Positions 34,286-43,396 of a stretch of 54,595 nucleotides of DNA are shown piece by piece (positions within the stretch are counted from its first letter, which is position 1; each line of letters starts with the position of its first letter). This DNA comes from Bacillota bacterium (GTDB taxonomy: Bacteria > Bacillota > Dethiobacteria > DTU022 > UBA8154). The stretch spans positions 1 to 54,595 of the forward strand of contig JAUSPO010000010.1 of assembly GCA_030656575.1 (NCBI GenBank), in the 5' to 3' direction. Below the pieces are notes generated by a model. That model saw only the letters and a list, made by a program, of their open reading frames with translations. It did no database searches and was not told the origin of the DNA. The position numbers were made by a program, and so were the translations under genes.

Positions 34286-35301
34286 ATATCCCCTGTGCCA
34301 TCCACAAGAGAGTGCCCACTCTTCTCCAACTCTTCCACTGCAAGATCAAAATCAGAGATCATATTTTTGCTCCGCTCAATCCTATATTTATCAAACTCCG
34401 CTTCGGCTTTTTGGGCAGCGGCATCAGCGCTCACCTTTCCGGCATGGGTCAAAAGATCTTTTTCGCTAAGTTTCAAAAAGTCATCCAATTTGGAAATCCA
34501 ATCTATCATTTTCATCAAACGTCCATTCGTCGCCTGCAACTCAGCAAAATCAAGAAAGAGTGAAACAATCAGGTTGAGTTGCTGCAACTCATTTTCTGTA
34601 AGGTAATTCTTAGCTGTTTTTGCATCCTGGGCGGTTATATAATTGCCCTTAAAATTTACCAGAACCATCAGCGGCTTGGTGCTGTCAGAACGGCTCGCAA
34701 TCATCTCGGCGGCAGTTTGTCCATGCACCGCATAGTGCATTTTATTTTGTACTGTTGCAAAGAAGCTCTTTGTCAAAGCATCATTGCTACGATAATCAAT
34801 ACTTGTAGCGTAAATATCGGTCACCTTCTGGTAAAAATTGCGTTCACTGCTTCGAATATCACGAATCCGCTGCAATAATTCCTGAAAATAACGCGCTTTT
34901 TGCCCGCCCTGTTTTAAGCGTTCATCGTCCAGCGTAAACCCTTTGACGATGTATTCCTTGATTCTTTGCGTTGCCCAGATACGGAATTGGGTGCCCTGAA
35001 CAGATTTTACCCGATATCCCACCGAAATAATCATATCTAGGTTATAATTATTTGTATCGTATGTTTTACCATCAGCGGCAGTTGTTCGGTATTTCCGAAC
35101 AACTGAATTTTCATCAAGTTCGCCTTCTTCAAAAATATGCTTAATATGCTCACTTATGGTTGCTTTTGATTTATGGAACAAGTCACAAATCTGCATTTGT
35201 GTCAGCCAGACTGTCTCATCATCCAAACGAACATCCAGTCTTGTTTGCCCATCTTTAGCCTGATAGATAACAATTTGAGAAGTATTTTCCGGAGTTTTCA
35301 T
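34270..35301 (-). CDS. RhuM-family protein embedded in a type I restriction operon
   Basis: 343 residues. An N-terminal winged helix-like part (DETVWLTQMQICDLFHKSKA, TISEHIKHIFEEGEL) is followed by NYNLDMIISVGYRVKSVQGTQFR, the RhuM core (virulence RhuM/Fic-DOC-associated), and SNDALTKSFFATVQNKMHYA. Such proteins are often found between hsdM and hsdS. Their role is unknown, perhaps control or an added defence function. It is intact, unlike its neighbours hsdS and hsdR. Both ends carry the same 16-bp overlap sequence, as if it had been inserted as a cassette. Confidence 0.9.
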   Translation of the reverse strand: MKTPENTSQIVIYQAKDGQTRLDVRLDDETVWLTQMQICDLFHKSKATISEHIKHIFEEGELDENSVVRKYRTTAADGKTYDTNNYNLDMIISVGYRVKSVQGTQFRIWATQRIKEYIVKGFTLDDERLKQGGQKARYFQELLQRIRDIRSSERNFYQKVTDIYATSIDYRSNDALTKSFFATVQNKMHYAVHGQTAAEMIASRSDSTKPLMVLVNFKGNYITAQDAKTAKNYLTENELQQLNLIVSLFLDFAELQATNGRLMKMIDWISKLDDFLKLSEKDLLTHAGKVSADAAAQKAEAEFDKYRIERSKNMISDFDLAVEELEKSGHSLVDGTGDMEDGE

Positions 35302-35313
35302 TCCCCATCCTCC
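35298..35313. repeat. 16-bp direct repeat at the hsdM/rhuM junction
   Basis: Second copy of the repeat at 34270-34285. It carries the hsdM stop overlapping the rhuM ATG. Confidence 0.9.
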
Positions 35314-36707
35314 GCTTCAATCAGAGTCAGTATCGCCTGAAGTTCATCCACGCAGGCATAAAGCTCAGTAATCGCATCACTGGCCAAAACTTGCGGTTCC
35401 CGTAACGAGTTAGGGTCCTCGAGCCCTTCATCTTTCAGCCAGGTAATATCCAGATTGTAGTCTCGCTCTTTGATTTGCGAAAGGGTGTATTTACGAAAAC
35501 GGCCTTCCACTCCCAGGTCTGTTCGTTTCGCCTGCCCGTTGGGGTCGCTGCCGTAGCAATGTTCAAACTCTGCAAACATTTGCGGAACAAGCGGCCTGTC
35601 TTTCTTGGTCACACCAGGAATATTGGTCCGGTTATCATAAATCCAGGTGTTTTCGGTAGGAACACCCTTCTGAAAGAAAATCACATTTGCTTTTACACCC
35701 TGACTGTATGGCGTAAATGTCCCGTTCGGCAGACGCAGGACTGTATGAACATTGCAGTCTTCCATCAGATATTGAAACACATCTCCCGCCTCGTCGGAAA
35801 AAAGCACGTTGTCAGGCAGTACCATGGCGGCTCTCCCGCCGGGTTTAAGTATGGTGACTACATGCTGAATAAAATTTAGCTGTTTGTTACTGGTGGAAAC
35901 CGTAAAGTCATCCCGTACCGGCGCCTGATTCGCGCCCTTTGTGCCAAAAGGAGGATTGGTCAGGATACAATCGTATCGTTCCCCTCTGTCCGGTTCATAG
36001 ATGCTGTCACCCAGATAAATTTGGGGCTCAAGCCCATGGAGAAAGAGATTCATGAGAACAAGCCTGCGGGGACGGGGAACAAGTTCCTGACCATAATAGG
36101 TTTGTTTCTTGATACGAAGGACATCTTTTCTTTCTAATGCCCCTTTGGAAATCTTCATCAGCCATTCATAGGCAACCATCAAAAAACCGGAAGTACCGCA
36201 GGCAGGGTCGCATATTTTGTACTCTTTCGCAGCTCTCGGGTCCGGCTTCATGACATTTACAATCGAACTGATAAGAACCCGAGGGGTAAAATACTGACCG
36301 GCTCCCTTTTTACCTTCCGCAGCCGATTTCTCAAGGAGCCCTTCAAAGGCGGCCCCTTTAACATCCACATCCATGGAAGACCAGTCAACCTCGTCAATCA
36401 TATTGATGACTTTTTTCAGATTGACCGGATTGGTAAAGCGGGGCATTGCCTGTGTAAAAATATCGCCTAAAATACCGGGTTCATCCCGAAGATTCCGGAG
36501 CACTTCACTGTAATGATCCAGCAATTCTGTTCCTGCTAACTGGAGGATGCTCGCCCAATTGTATTTTTTGTTGATTGCAACGCTTTTTTCATCAGCCATT
36601 TTTAAAAAGAGTAGGTAGGTCAACTGCTCAATGTAATCGCCATAATCTATACCATCATGCCGCAAAGTATGACAAAAACCCCAGAGCTTATTAACAACAT
36701 CAGACAT
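35298..36707 (-). CDS. hsdM: Type I restriction-modification adenine methyltransferase HsdM
   Basis: 469 residues. An N-terminal HsdM_N helical domain (LWGFCHTLRHDGIDYGDYIE, QLTYLLFLKMADEK) is followed by the N6-adenine methylase domain. That domain has the SAM motif ICDPACGTSGFL and the catalytic NPPFGTKG (N-P-P-F). It modifies the target sequence with two HsdM and one HsdS. It is intact. AGGAGGAAAAT precedes the ATG. Without HsdS it should be inactive unless another specificity subunit exists in the genome. Confidence 0.95.
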   Translation of the reverse strand: MSDVVNKLWGFCHTLRHDGIDYGDYIEQLTYLLFLKMADEKSVAINKKYNWASILQLAGTELLDHYSEVLRNLRDEPGILGDIFTQAMPRFTNPVNLKKVINMIDEVDWSSMDVDVKGAAFEGLLEKSAAEGKKGAGQYFTPRVLISSIVNVMKPDPRAAKEYKICDPACGTSGFLMVAYEWLMKISKGALERKDVLRIKKQTYYGQELVPRPRRLVLMNLFLHGLEPQIYLGDSIYEPDRGERYDCILTNPPFGTKGANQAPVRDDFTVSTSNKQLNFIQHVVTILKPGGRAAMVLPDNVLFSDEAGDVFQYLMEDCNVHTVLRLPNGTFTPYSQGVKANVIFFQKGVPTENTWIYDNRTNIPGVTKKDRPLVPQMFAEFEHCYGSDPNGQAKRTDLGVEGRFRKYTLSQIKERDYNLDITWLKDEGLEDPNSLREPQVLASDAITELYACVDELQAILTLIEAEDGE

Positions 36708-36799
36708 ATTTTCCTCCTATTTTATCTCTATAATTCTTCACTGCCATCATAACCTACCCCCTACCGACGGCTCACTGCCAACTGCCCCCTGCTCACTGA

Positions 36800-38498
36800 T
36801 CACGCCGCAAGGGATTCGTTTATTTTGTTTATCAACAGGTTAAAATCATCACCAAAGACCTTTTTTGCAACAATAAGTCCACCGTGCCGTTCAAACACCG
36901 GCATAATTTCGAAGTCTTCTTCGGCAATAGCCAGGTTTTCTATCAAATGTTCTTTGATATATGCAAGCCAGGTTTGCTGCTCATCTGTAAATTGCGTTGT
37001 ACTCATAATCGAAACAAGTGCAGCTTCAACCCGTCTTGCGCGTTTAGAATAGGCACCTGAAAATTTGAAGCGTGCTTAATCATGGAAATGATGTCGGCAA
37101 GAGGCTTCTTATAAACAAGCTCATGCCCTCTTTGCAGGTCTTTCTCTGAGAAATCACTTTTACGAAGTTTATTGCGCAGCTCTTCAAGCGCATCTGCATT
37201 CCATTTACTCGGCTTGGATAAAAGAATTTCAATAGCCTGTATCTGCTCAGGGTTTTCTGCAACAAATTTCTCAAAGAGTTTCAAGTAGTCGGCAGGCTTT
37301 TGATAATCACTACCAATTCTGAACATCACTTCATCTTCAACGGTATCTACAATATCATAGCCTTTCAGGAAAACTTTTTTAGGTCTTGGTAAATTGAGAA
37401 GAAGGTCAATAAACTCTTTATTGCGTAAGAGCTTCATGGTTTCGGTAAAATTTTTTTCAAGATTATCTCTTAGTTTATCTGTATAGGCTTTTAAATCTCC
37501 ATCAGGGATATATTTGGAAAGTTTCTCCCGCGCTACGGCCCCTACATTCTTTTCAATACGCCGCAATCGTTTAATCAGAACTTTGGTATTATACTCCCTG
37601 TCTCTGTTATCATAGATTCGTTCAATGATTTCGGGAAGCGGAATAGTATCTTTTAAAAGGTTAAGATCAAAGTCGGTAGCATTTTTAAAGTACTCAATAA
37701 GTGTGCCGTCAAAACAGTCAAAAATGGTAAACTTCTCTTTATTGATCTCAGGGCAAAGCCTGGTTCCACGCCCCAGCATCTGAACCCAGAGGATACGAGA
37801 CTTTACCATACGCATAAAAACAACCATTTCAATGGCTGGTATGTCAACACCGGTTGAGAGCATATCGACTGTAACCACAATTTTGGGCTCAGGCCTGTTT
37901 CTAAACTTCCTGATTTTTTGAAGCGGCCTGTCTACCGTTGGGCTACCGGTAATTTCCATGACAAAGGCATCACCTTTGCCGAAAATATCTTTGCATGTCC
38001 GGACCACTTCATCGGCATGGGATACATGGGGCAAATCATTTACAGCAAAAATCAACGTTTTAGGGAACCGCCCGTATTCTTTTTCATGCAGGTCAGTATA
38101 TTTTTAAACGCTCTAATGATTTTCTTGGTGCTGTCAGGTGCAGTGATTTTCTCCTCTATCTCACTTGCCGCAAATTCCCGTTCATCTTCAAGATTATCAA
38201 GTTGTTCCGCTCCGGTCTCTGTGTCTATTTCTCCTACCAGCTCACCCTCTTTAAGAAATGCGCCATTTACATGAACATCGGATTTGATTTTTACAGCATC
38301 ATAATCAACCAGATAACCGTCCAGAACAGCCTGTTCAGTACAATATGAAAAAACCTTATTTTTAAACAATGCAAGCGTATGAGCGGCCGGAGTTACAGTA
38401 AGACCAATTTTTACAGCATCAAAATAATCCAAAACATATTGCCATGTTCCGGTTTCTTTTGCTGAATAACCCCGATGACACTCATCAGCCTGTGTCAA
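36800..38498 (-). pseudogene. hsdR: Type I restriction endonuclease HsdR, 5'-truncated and frameshifted
   Basis: Three frames make the C-terminal two thirds of HsdR. DECHRGYS (helicase motif II, here at the very start), IGLTVTPAAHTL (motif III), the second helicase domain with DMLSTGVDIPAIEMVVFMR and QMLGRGTRLCPE, and the C-terminal EcoEI-type region ending FERHGGLIVAKKVFG are present. Frame changes lie near 38098 and near 37040. The nuclease domain and Walker A motif are gone, since the gene begins at about 38498. It cannot cut DNA or translocate. Confidence 0.88.
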
Positions 38499-38535
38499 GT
38501 AAAAACTAAAAAAAATTCTATATATTACATCCCCT

Positions 38536-38757
38536 CTACAAAATCAATTTATTTGATATTTTTCTGCTGCTCCATCCAAGGCTTTGTGCCCATGCCTTAT
38601 AATTACTTCGTTCTTCTTTCTCTTCACCTTCATAAATCTCCTTCAGGAATCTTACAAAACCATGCAATCCTCCTACATCATCAAGAACAAATACTCCGTC
38701 CTTCCCAATATAAGGATAATTAAACACCCCTATTATACTCCAAGATCCCTGTTTCAA
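38536..38757 (-). pseudogene. pRiA4b ORF-3-like C-terminal fragment
   Basis: 73 residues from a TTG. DGVFVLDDVGGLHGFVRFLK, then YKAWAQSLGWSSRKIS. The segment DDVGGLHGF-x-x-F resembles the DxxGGxxGYxxFL block that ends pRiA4b ORF-3 (IS1096 TnpR-like) proteins. The expected N-terminal half is absent. It follows the fragment gene at 38763 by five bases. The resemblance is limited to about 25 residues. Confidence 0.4.
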
Positions 38758-38762
38758 ATACG

Positions 38763-39515
38763 TTAAAAAATTTTCTTTTTCATCTCATCCTTCAAAGCAG
38801 GTCTTCTGTTATTTTCCTTAAATATTGAACCATAGTACTGGTTAAATGCTTCTTTTTCATTTACGCAAGTATAAATATCCCTTATTATTGAGCAATAGTA
38901 GGCTGCTCTGACATATCTGCTTCTCTGTGTTGCAGCTATATGGAATTGCACCATCTGTTTAAGAATTTCAATTGCTCTGGTTAACAAAAAGTCCTCTTCT
39001 TCACTATCCTTTGATGTTTTAACCATATCCACAATTCCATCTATCTTATTAACTTCAATTCCCTGCAGAAATTCTCTCAGATCATTCAATATAATGCTTT
39101 TACCACCCAGCGCACGGTAAATTAAAGACTTGCATGTATATTTCAAATAATCATGGCGTGAATAACCATCTGACTTCATTGCTGTATTTATAAGCTCTGA
39201 AGTACATCCTTCAAAAGATAGTATTCTTAACATTATTAAAAATGAGTCATATCTTTTATTGGATTGAACATATTTTAACATGCTGTCAATAAAAGTATCC
39301 AAAATGCCAATTTTAACTGCAAGGCTCCTTGCTCTCAAATATAGTTCATGACAGCTGTAAGTCTTAAACATTTTAACTGCTACATCATATGCATCATTGA
39401 ACTTATCTAGGTTTTCAAAGCAATCCACCAATTTTTTATTAAGTACTGACACTACCTGTTCATTTTGAACTACTTTCAACGCATTTTTGATAATGTTTAC
39501 ACCCTCATCCCGCAT
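38763..39515 (-). pseudogene. Helical-repeat protein, probably a 5'-truncated C-terminal part
   Basis: 250 residues, almost all alpha helix, with TPR-like spacing (AYDVAVKMFKTYSCHELYLR, ARSLAVKIGILDTFIDSM). It ends in RRPALKDEMKKKIF, a tail seen in SWIM zinc-finger/DUF6880-like proteins. Its ATG lies inside the cut end of the DUF1016 gene (AAAAATGCGGGATGA), and the N-terminal zinc-finger region of such proteins is absent. It is likely the 3' end of a longer gene joined to DUF1016 by deletion. Family assignment is weak. Confidence 0.4.
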
Positions 39516-40059
39516 TTTTGTAAGGGTCTTTTAATATGTCATTTGCCTTTGCATAGGTGATTCCTTGTTTTGCCAATGATAATACTTTTTCCTTGTTCGT
39601 GTTTCCTTCAGATAACAGCAATCGCTCAAATAGGGACGTGTCAATCTGCCTTTTCAACTCCCTGACAGACCAGTTCGAATTGATGGCTTCTTGTTCATAG
39701 AAACCTCTTGCATTCTTATCTGGTACATTCAGGAGTTCACAATAATGAGACCAACTCAATTTAACAGACAGTGTCTGTTGTTTTTGGTATTCTATATAAA
39801 ACCTTCGCATATACTGAAGATTTGAAATTGAAAAACCCTTTCCAAGCTCCCTTGTCAATTCTTTCGACAATACCTTAAGCAATTGTTTCCCGTATTCCGC
39901 TTTGTCTGAACCGGATTGTTCATTTTTAACAATGATTTTACCAATATTCCAATATGCCAACAAAAGTTCATTATTTACTGCTTTTGCTACATTCTCACGT
40001 GCTGAAACTAATATTTGCTTGATTTCATTAATGACCACTTGATTTTGTAAATCTGACAT
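39505..40059 (-). pseudogene. DUF1016 (YhcG-type) protein, nuclease half lost
   Basis: 184 residues. The N-terminal DUF1016_N domain is complete: ENVAKAVNNELLLAYWNIGK, FSISNLQYMRRFYIEYQKQQ, LSWSHYCELLNVPDKNARGFY and NWSVRELKRQIDTSLFERLL. Family members are about 340-380 residues with a C-terminal PD-(D/E)XK nuclease domain. Here it ends after DILKDPY, where the fold would continue into the nuclease, and a foreign KNAG and stop follow. The nuclease is therefore gone. Confidence 0.8.
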
Positions 40060-40131
40060 TTAATTTCCCACCCTTTCTGAACTTTTTATACAATGCATAT
40101 GCTATCTTCAATTTTACTCATTTATGCTATG

Positions 40132-41250
40132 TCAAAATATTATATCGATATACTTCTGGTATATATAGCATCTATTTCTGGATAAATGATTGCCCTGCTT
40201 AATGATTCCAAGGTTCTCCAGTATATTAATCGCTTTTGCAGTTGTGTTATAAGATAAACTAATACCCTCTGCCGCCGTCTTAACGTTGGTCATTGGATTT
40301 TTCTCCATATACTCTAATAGCTTGATAGTATTCATATCTGAATGCCCTAAGTCATTCATTTTTTTTCGATTTTCTTCTTTCAAAGCTACAAACCTATTAA
40401 TTGTGTCAATGGCCTTTTCAGAAGAGAAAATAACACCTTTCAAAAAATGTTTCACCCACTCTTTATAGTCACCGGCAAATCTTACACCTGCAAGGCGATC
40501 GTAAAATCCAATTTTATCCAGTATAATAAAATCCGAAAAACACAAGAGATTTTTAGATAACACCTTACTATTTGCCAGTAAAAACCCTATTAATAATCTG
40601 CCCGATTTCTTGTTTTCAGTTTCAAAAGGGCTGATCGTAACAAACTGATAGATAATCAATGCCATCTTAATCAGTTCATCCAACCCTTGATTTGCTTTAA
40701 TATATCTTTCCAAATCATCCATGGCAGCCCCAATGTCTTCGGGAGCAGTTGGATTATAGGTTTCCCTATCAGCGATAAATACACCCGGTATATCAAAAAG
40801 CTGAATCTTCCTGTAGCAGTTACCTATTTCATTATTATCATCAGCCCTTAGGATTTTGTATAAATCACATAATAATCGATTTGAATAACCTTCATCTCTA
40901 ATCCTCATTCCTTTTTCTATAGTTTCAATACAACATTGCGTTTCCTGCAAATGCTTACTTTTCTTTTTTGCAGGATACAGAATGTCCAAAACAGTCGCTC
41001 GATTTCCCTCAATCTGGCAGGATAATAACGCTTCATTTTTTATGAACATCGATTCGATAACATCAATATCCTCAATAAACTGAGACATCCCTTCTAATAT
41101 ACCAAGAAGCCTGTGAGCCTTTGAAAGCAGCATTGTGAGTTCTTCATCCGTTTTGATTATGACTCCATCAGAAAGTGGATTCGGTATAAAAGTATAGTAT
41201 ATATGCGCTCTGTCTCTTTGTATGGTATGGGTTCCGGGAACAAAAAACAA
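40132..41250 (-). CDS. Fic-domain protein with degenerate catalytic loop
   Basis: 372 residues: Fic_N region, Fic core, C-terminal winged helix (MTNVKTAAEGISLSYNTTAKAIN). The inhibitory helix motif S77-x3-E81-G82-N83 is intact. The catalytic loop, normally HPFxxGNGRxGR, reads S207-P-F-E-T-E-N213-K-K-S-G217-R218. The catalytic His and two glycine/arginine positions are replaced. Standard AMP transfer is therefore unlikely. It may bind nucleotide or act as a regulator through its winged helix. It is otherwise full length with no frameshift and is encoded after a DUF1016 remnant. Confidence 0.85.
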   Translation of the reverse strand: MFFVPGTHTIQRDRAHIYYTFIPNPLSDGVIIKTDEELTMLLSKAHRLLGILEGMSQFIEDIDVIESMFIKNEALLSCQIEGNRATVLDILYPAKKKSKHLQETQCCIETIEKGMRIRDEGYSNRLLCDLYKILRADDNNEIGNCYRKIQLFDIPGVFIADRETYNPTAPEDIGAAMDDLERYIKANQGLDELIKMALIIYQFVTISPFETENKKSGRLLIGFLLANSKVLSKNLLCFSDFIILDKIGFYDRLAGVRFAGDYKEWVKHFLKGVIFSSEKAIDTINRFVALKEENRKKMNDLGHSDMNTIKLLEYMEKNPMTNVKTAAEGISLSYNTTAKAINILENLGIIKQGNHLSRNRCYIYQKYIDIIF

Positions 41251-41372
41251 GTATAAAACCTCCGAATCAATCTCTTTTTATTTGAATCTATTATACCATA
41301 TTAATTTCATTTCAATTCATTTTTTGAAATAAAAAAAGACTAGTAATCAATTTATATCTTTACCAACCCATT

Positions 41373-42457
41373 TTATACTCTTATTTGATTTAGTCTTGTA
41401 TGATTAGCCCCGTCGGCAATAATTACATCGAATGCATTAATAGGAATATCAAGTTTGTCGGCCAGTGAAGCGGTGTGTGAAAAAACCGCCTTTTTCCCGG
41501 CTTCCGTCCGTCCGGACTTCAGGACGATTACGGGCTTCTGTGCGGCTATCTTCCGAGCCACGTCAATGAATCTTCGTCCGCTTTTCACGTCCTCCAGATA
41601 CATGCAGACCACTTCTACATTTTCATCTTCGCCGAGGTACTCCAGGATATCCGTTTCGTTAATATCAGCTTTATTGCCAATTGTAGCCACAACTGCAAAG
41701 TCCATGATATGCCGCATTCCCCAGAGCATTCCGGATGCATATACGCCCGCCTGGACGATTAGAGCGATACTTCCTTTGCGCAGTTCTCCCACCGTCCCGA
41801 TGGATTGGACCATGTTGTGATGGGTATTGATGATCCCTGAACAGTTCGGGTCCACAAAGCGGCAGTTGTAATTTTCTGCCACCCTTGTGAGCTCCTTTTC
41901 GATATTTTTTCCACTCTCACCGGTTTCTGCAAATCCCGCAGACTCGATGACAATCATTTTATGCCCTTCCGGCAACACTCCTCAAAAGCCTGCAATGTTT
42001 GAGCTGCAGGAACCAGAATGATAGCTGCATCGACCGGGTCTTCTATTTCATCAACCTTTGAAAATGCTGGAATCCCCTGGACTGTTTGAGCTTTGACGTT
42101 AACAGGGTAAAGCTTGCCCGCAAAGCGGTGGTGCAAAAGGTTATGGAAAACGTTCCAGCCAAGCTTCCCCGGTTTATCCGATGCGCCTAGAACAGCTATA
42201 CTGTTAGGATAAAAGAGGTTTCGCAGGCTGCTTTTTTCCTTTTTCAGGGATACGTCAGGGTTTTTTGGTTCCTGATTTTCAAGAAAAATGCGGGCATCAA
42301 TTGTTCTATTTCCTTCCGGATAAAGAAAAACGGGATTCAAATCAAGCTCTCTTATCCCGGGGTATTTAATCACCAGGGCGGATACCTTGAACAAGAGCTC
42401 CTTTAGAGAAGGGAGATCTACCGCTCTACCCCTGCACCAGCTTTTACAATTGATCAT
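41373..42457 (-). pseudogene. ADP-forming acyl-CoA synthetase, cut at both ends and frameshifted
   Basis: Two frames make one product. The first (from about 42457) has the end of the ATP-grasp subunit, IRELDLNPVFLYPEG, and the CoA-binding Rossmann domain, FYPNSIAVLGASDKPGKLGW. The second has MIVIESAGFAETG, FVDPNCSGIINTH and IALIVQAGVYASG (succinyl-CoA ligase-like flavodoxin). The frame shifts near 41960-41980. The order ATP-grasp then CoA-binding is the acetate-CoA ligase (NDP-forming) plan. The ATP-grasp part is mostly lost at the repeat 42470-42490. Distal residues after VFSHTASLA look foreign. Confidence 0.75.
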
Positions 42458-42469
42458 AAATAAGTAAAT

Positions 42470-42490
42470 AAGTTAGGTGACAGGCACCAG
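42470..42490. repeat. Short repeat AAGTTAGGTGACAGGCACCA
   Basis: Second copy of the repeat at 32538-32561. It lies between the cut acyl-CoA synthetase fragment and the downstream hydrolase gene. Confidence 0.65.
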
Positions 42491-42493
42491 CTT

Positions 42494-43120
42494 TTAGATT
42501 AGCTTTTCGGCAAAAAAGGATGCGACCTTCTTGGCGGCTTTTTTTGCGTGTCCCCACCAGAAATGATCGGCTCCATCGAACGGTTCCACGCTCCCCGGAG
42601 GCAAGTTTTTTACTTCCTGTAATATTGTAGATGGAAGAACAACATCATCGTTAGTACCGTAAATAATGAGGATAGGTTTTGCGCATTCCATCAACATGCC
42701 TTCGGTGATTACAGGTGAAACCCCTGCCATTGCTTTGACGAGGTTACTATGCAGCCCAGAGGACAGAGCTACCATCCCACCGAAGGAATAGCCCATCAGA
42801 CCAAGCCTTGAAGCCTCTACTTCTTCCCTTCCTGCCAGATAAGAAAGGGCGGCCAGGGCATCTGCTTCTTCACCAATTCCCTCACCGTAAGAACCCTCAC
42901 TGCTGCCCACACCGCGAAAATTAAACCTTAAAGCTGCTATGCCCCTGTCTGTCAACGTTCGGCTGACTGCCATAATAACATTATTATCCATATTTCCACC
43001 GTAAAGGGGATGGGGATGACAGAGAACGACCCCTGGACAGAGTTGAGGTGTATCGGGCAGAACAAGGCATCCCTCCAAGTTTAGTTTAGCACTTTTAAAA
43101 TTAACTTCTATTTCCTTCAT
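42494..43120 (-). CDS. Alpha/beta hydrolase (dienelactone-hydrolase-like)
   Basis: 208 residues from the ATG at 43120 (GGGGGCTG upstream, MKEIEVNFKSAKLNLEG). An earlier in-frame ATG adds five residues. Catalytic features are the GYSFGG nucleophile elbow (Ser), ILIIYGTNDDVV (Asp) and DGADHFWWG (His). HPHPLYGGNMDNNV is the typical oxyanion strand for this small cytosolic hydrolase group. The substrate is unknown. It stands between two repeat-bearing spacers with no operon partner. Confidence 0.9.
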   Translation of the reverse strand: MKEIEVNFKSAKLNLEGCLVLPDTPQLCPGVVLCHPHPLYGGNMDNNVIMAVSRTLTDRGIAALRFNFRGVGSSEGSYGEGIGEEADALAALSYLAGREEVEASRLGLMGYSFGGMVALSSGLHSNLVKAMAGVSPVITEGMLMECAKPILIIYGTNDDVVLPSTILQEVKNLPPGSVEPFDGADHFWWGHAKKAAKKVASFFAEKLI

Positions 43121-43261
43121 AACAACAGCCCCCATATCAAAATATATCGCTTTATCAAAAGAAATTTCTACAACAACTTGAGAAATTCCTTTCCCCTGAG
43201 ATGGCAGTTCCTTAAAATAGTATCTTTAACCCAGATAAAAACACACTATTGAGATCAAAAT

Positions 43262-43352
43262 ATAGTACACAGCAAAAGATTGCTTATTTTGTACCATCGC
43301 TAAGCTACGGGGTAAGTTCAATGCTAATTTTCCGCTGTAGCGATAGTTAAAA
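43262..43352 (-). repeat. Dispersed repeat, copy C (inverted, distal half of copy B)
   Basis: On the reverse strand 43262-43313 reads CCGTAGCTTAGCGATGGTAC followed by AAAATAAGCAATCTTTTGCTG, matching the second half of copy B at 28750-28790 with few changes. The forward part at 43332-43352 (CGCTGTAGCGATAGTTAAAA) matches its tail. Copy C therefore contains both orientations. Confidence 0.7.
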
Positions 43353-43396
43353 TATAGTTAAAAAGTGTTATGATGTACAAAACTTGAAGGGTGTGA

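Noticed and set aside
33020-38498. Functional type I restriction system
   Set aside because: hsdR lacks its nuclease and Walker A motif and is frameshifted; hsdS is broken in several frames. Only hsdM and rhuM are intact.
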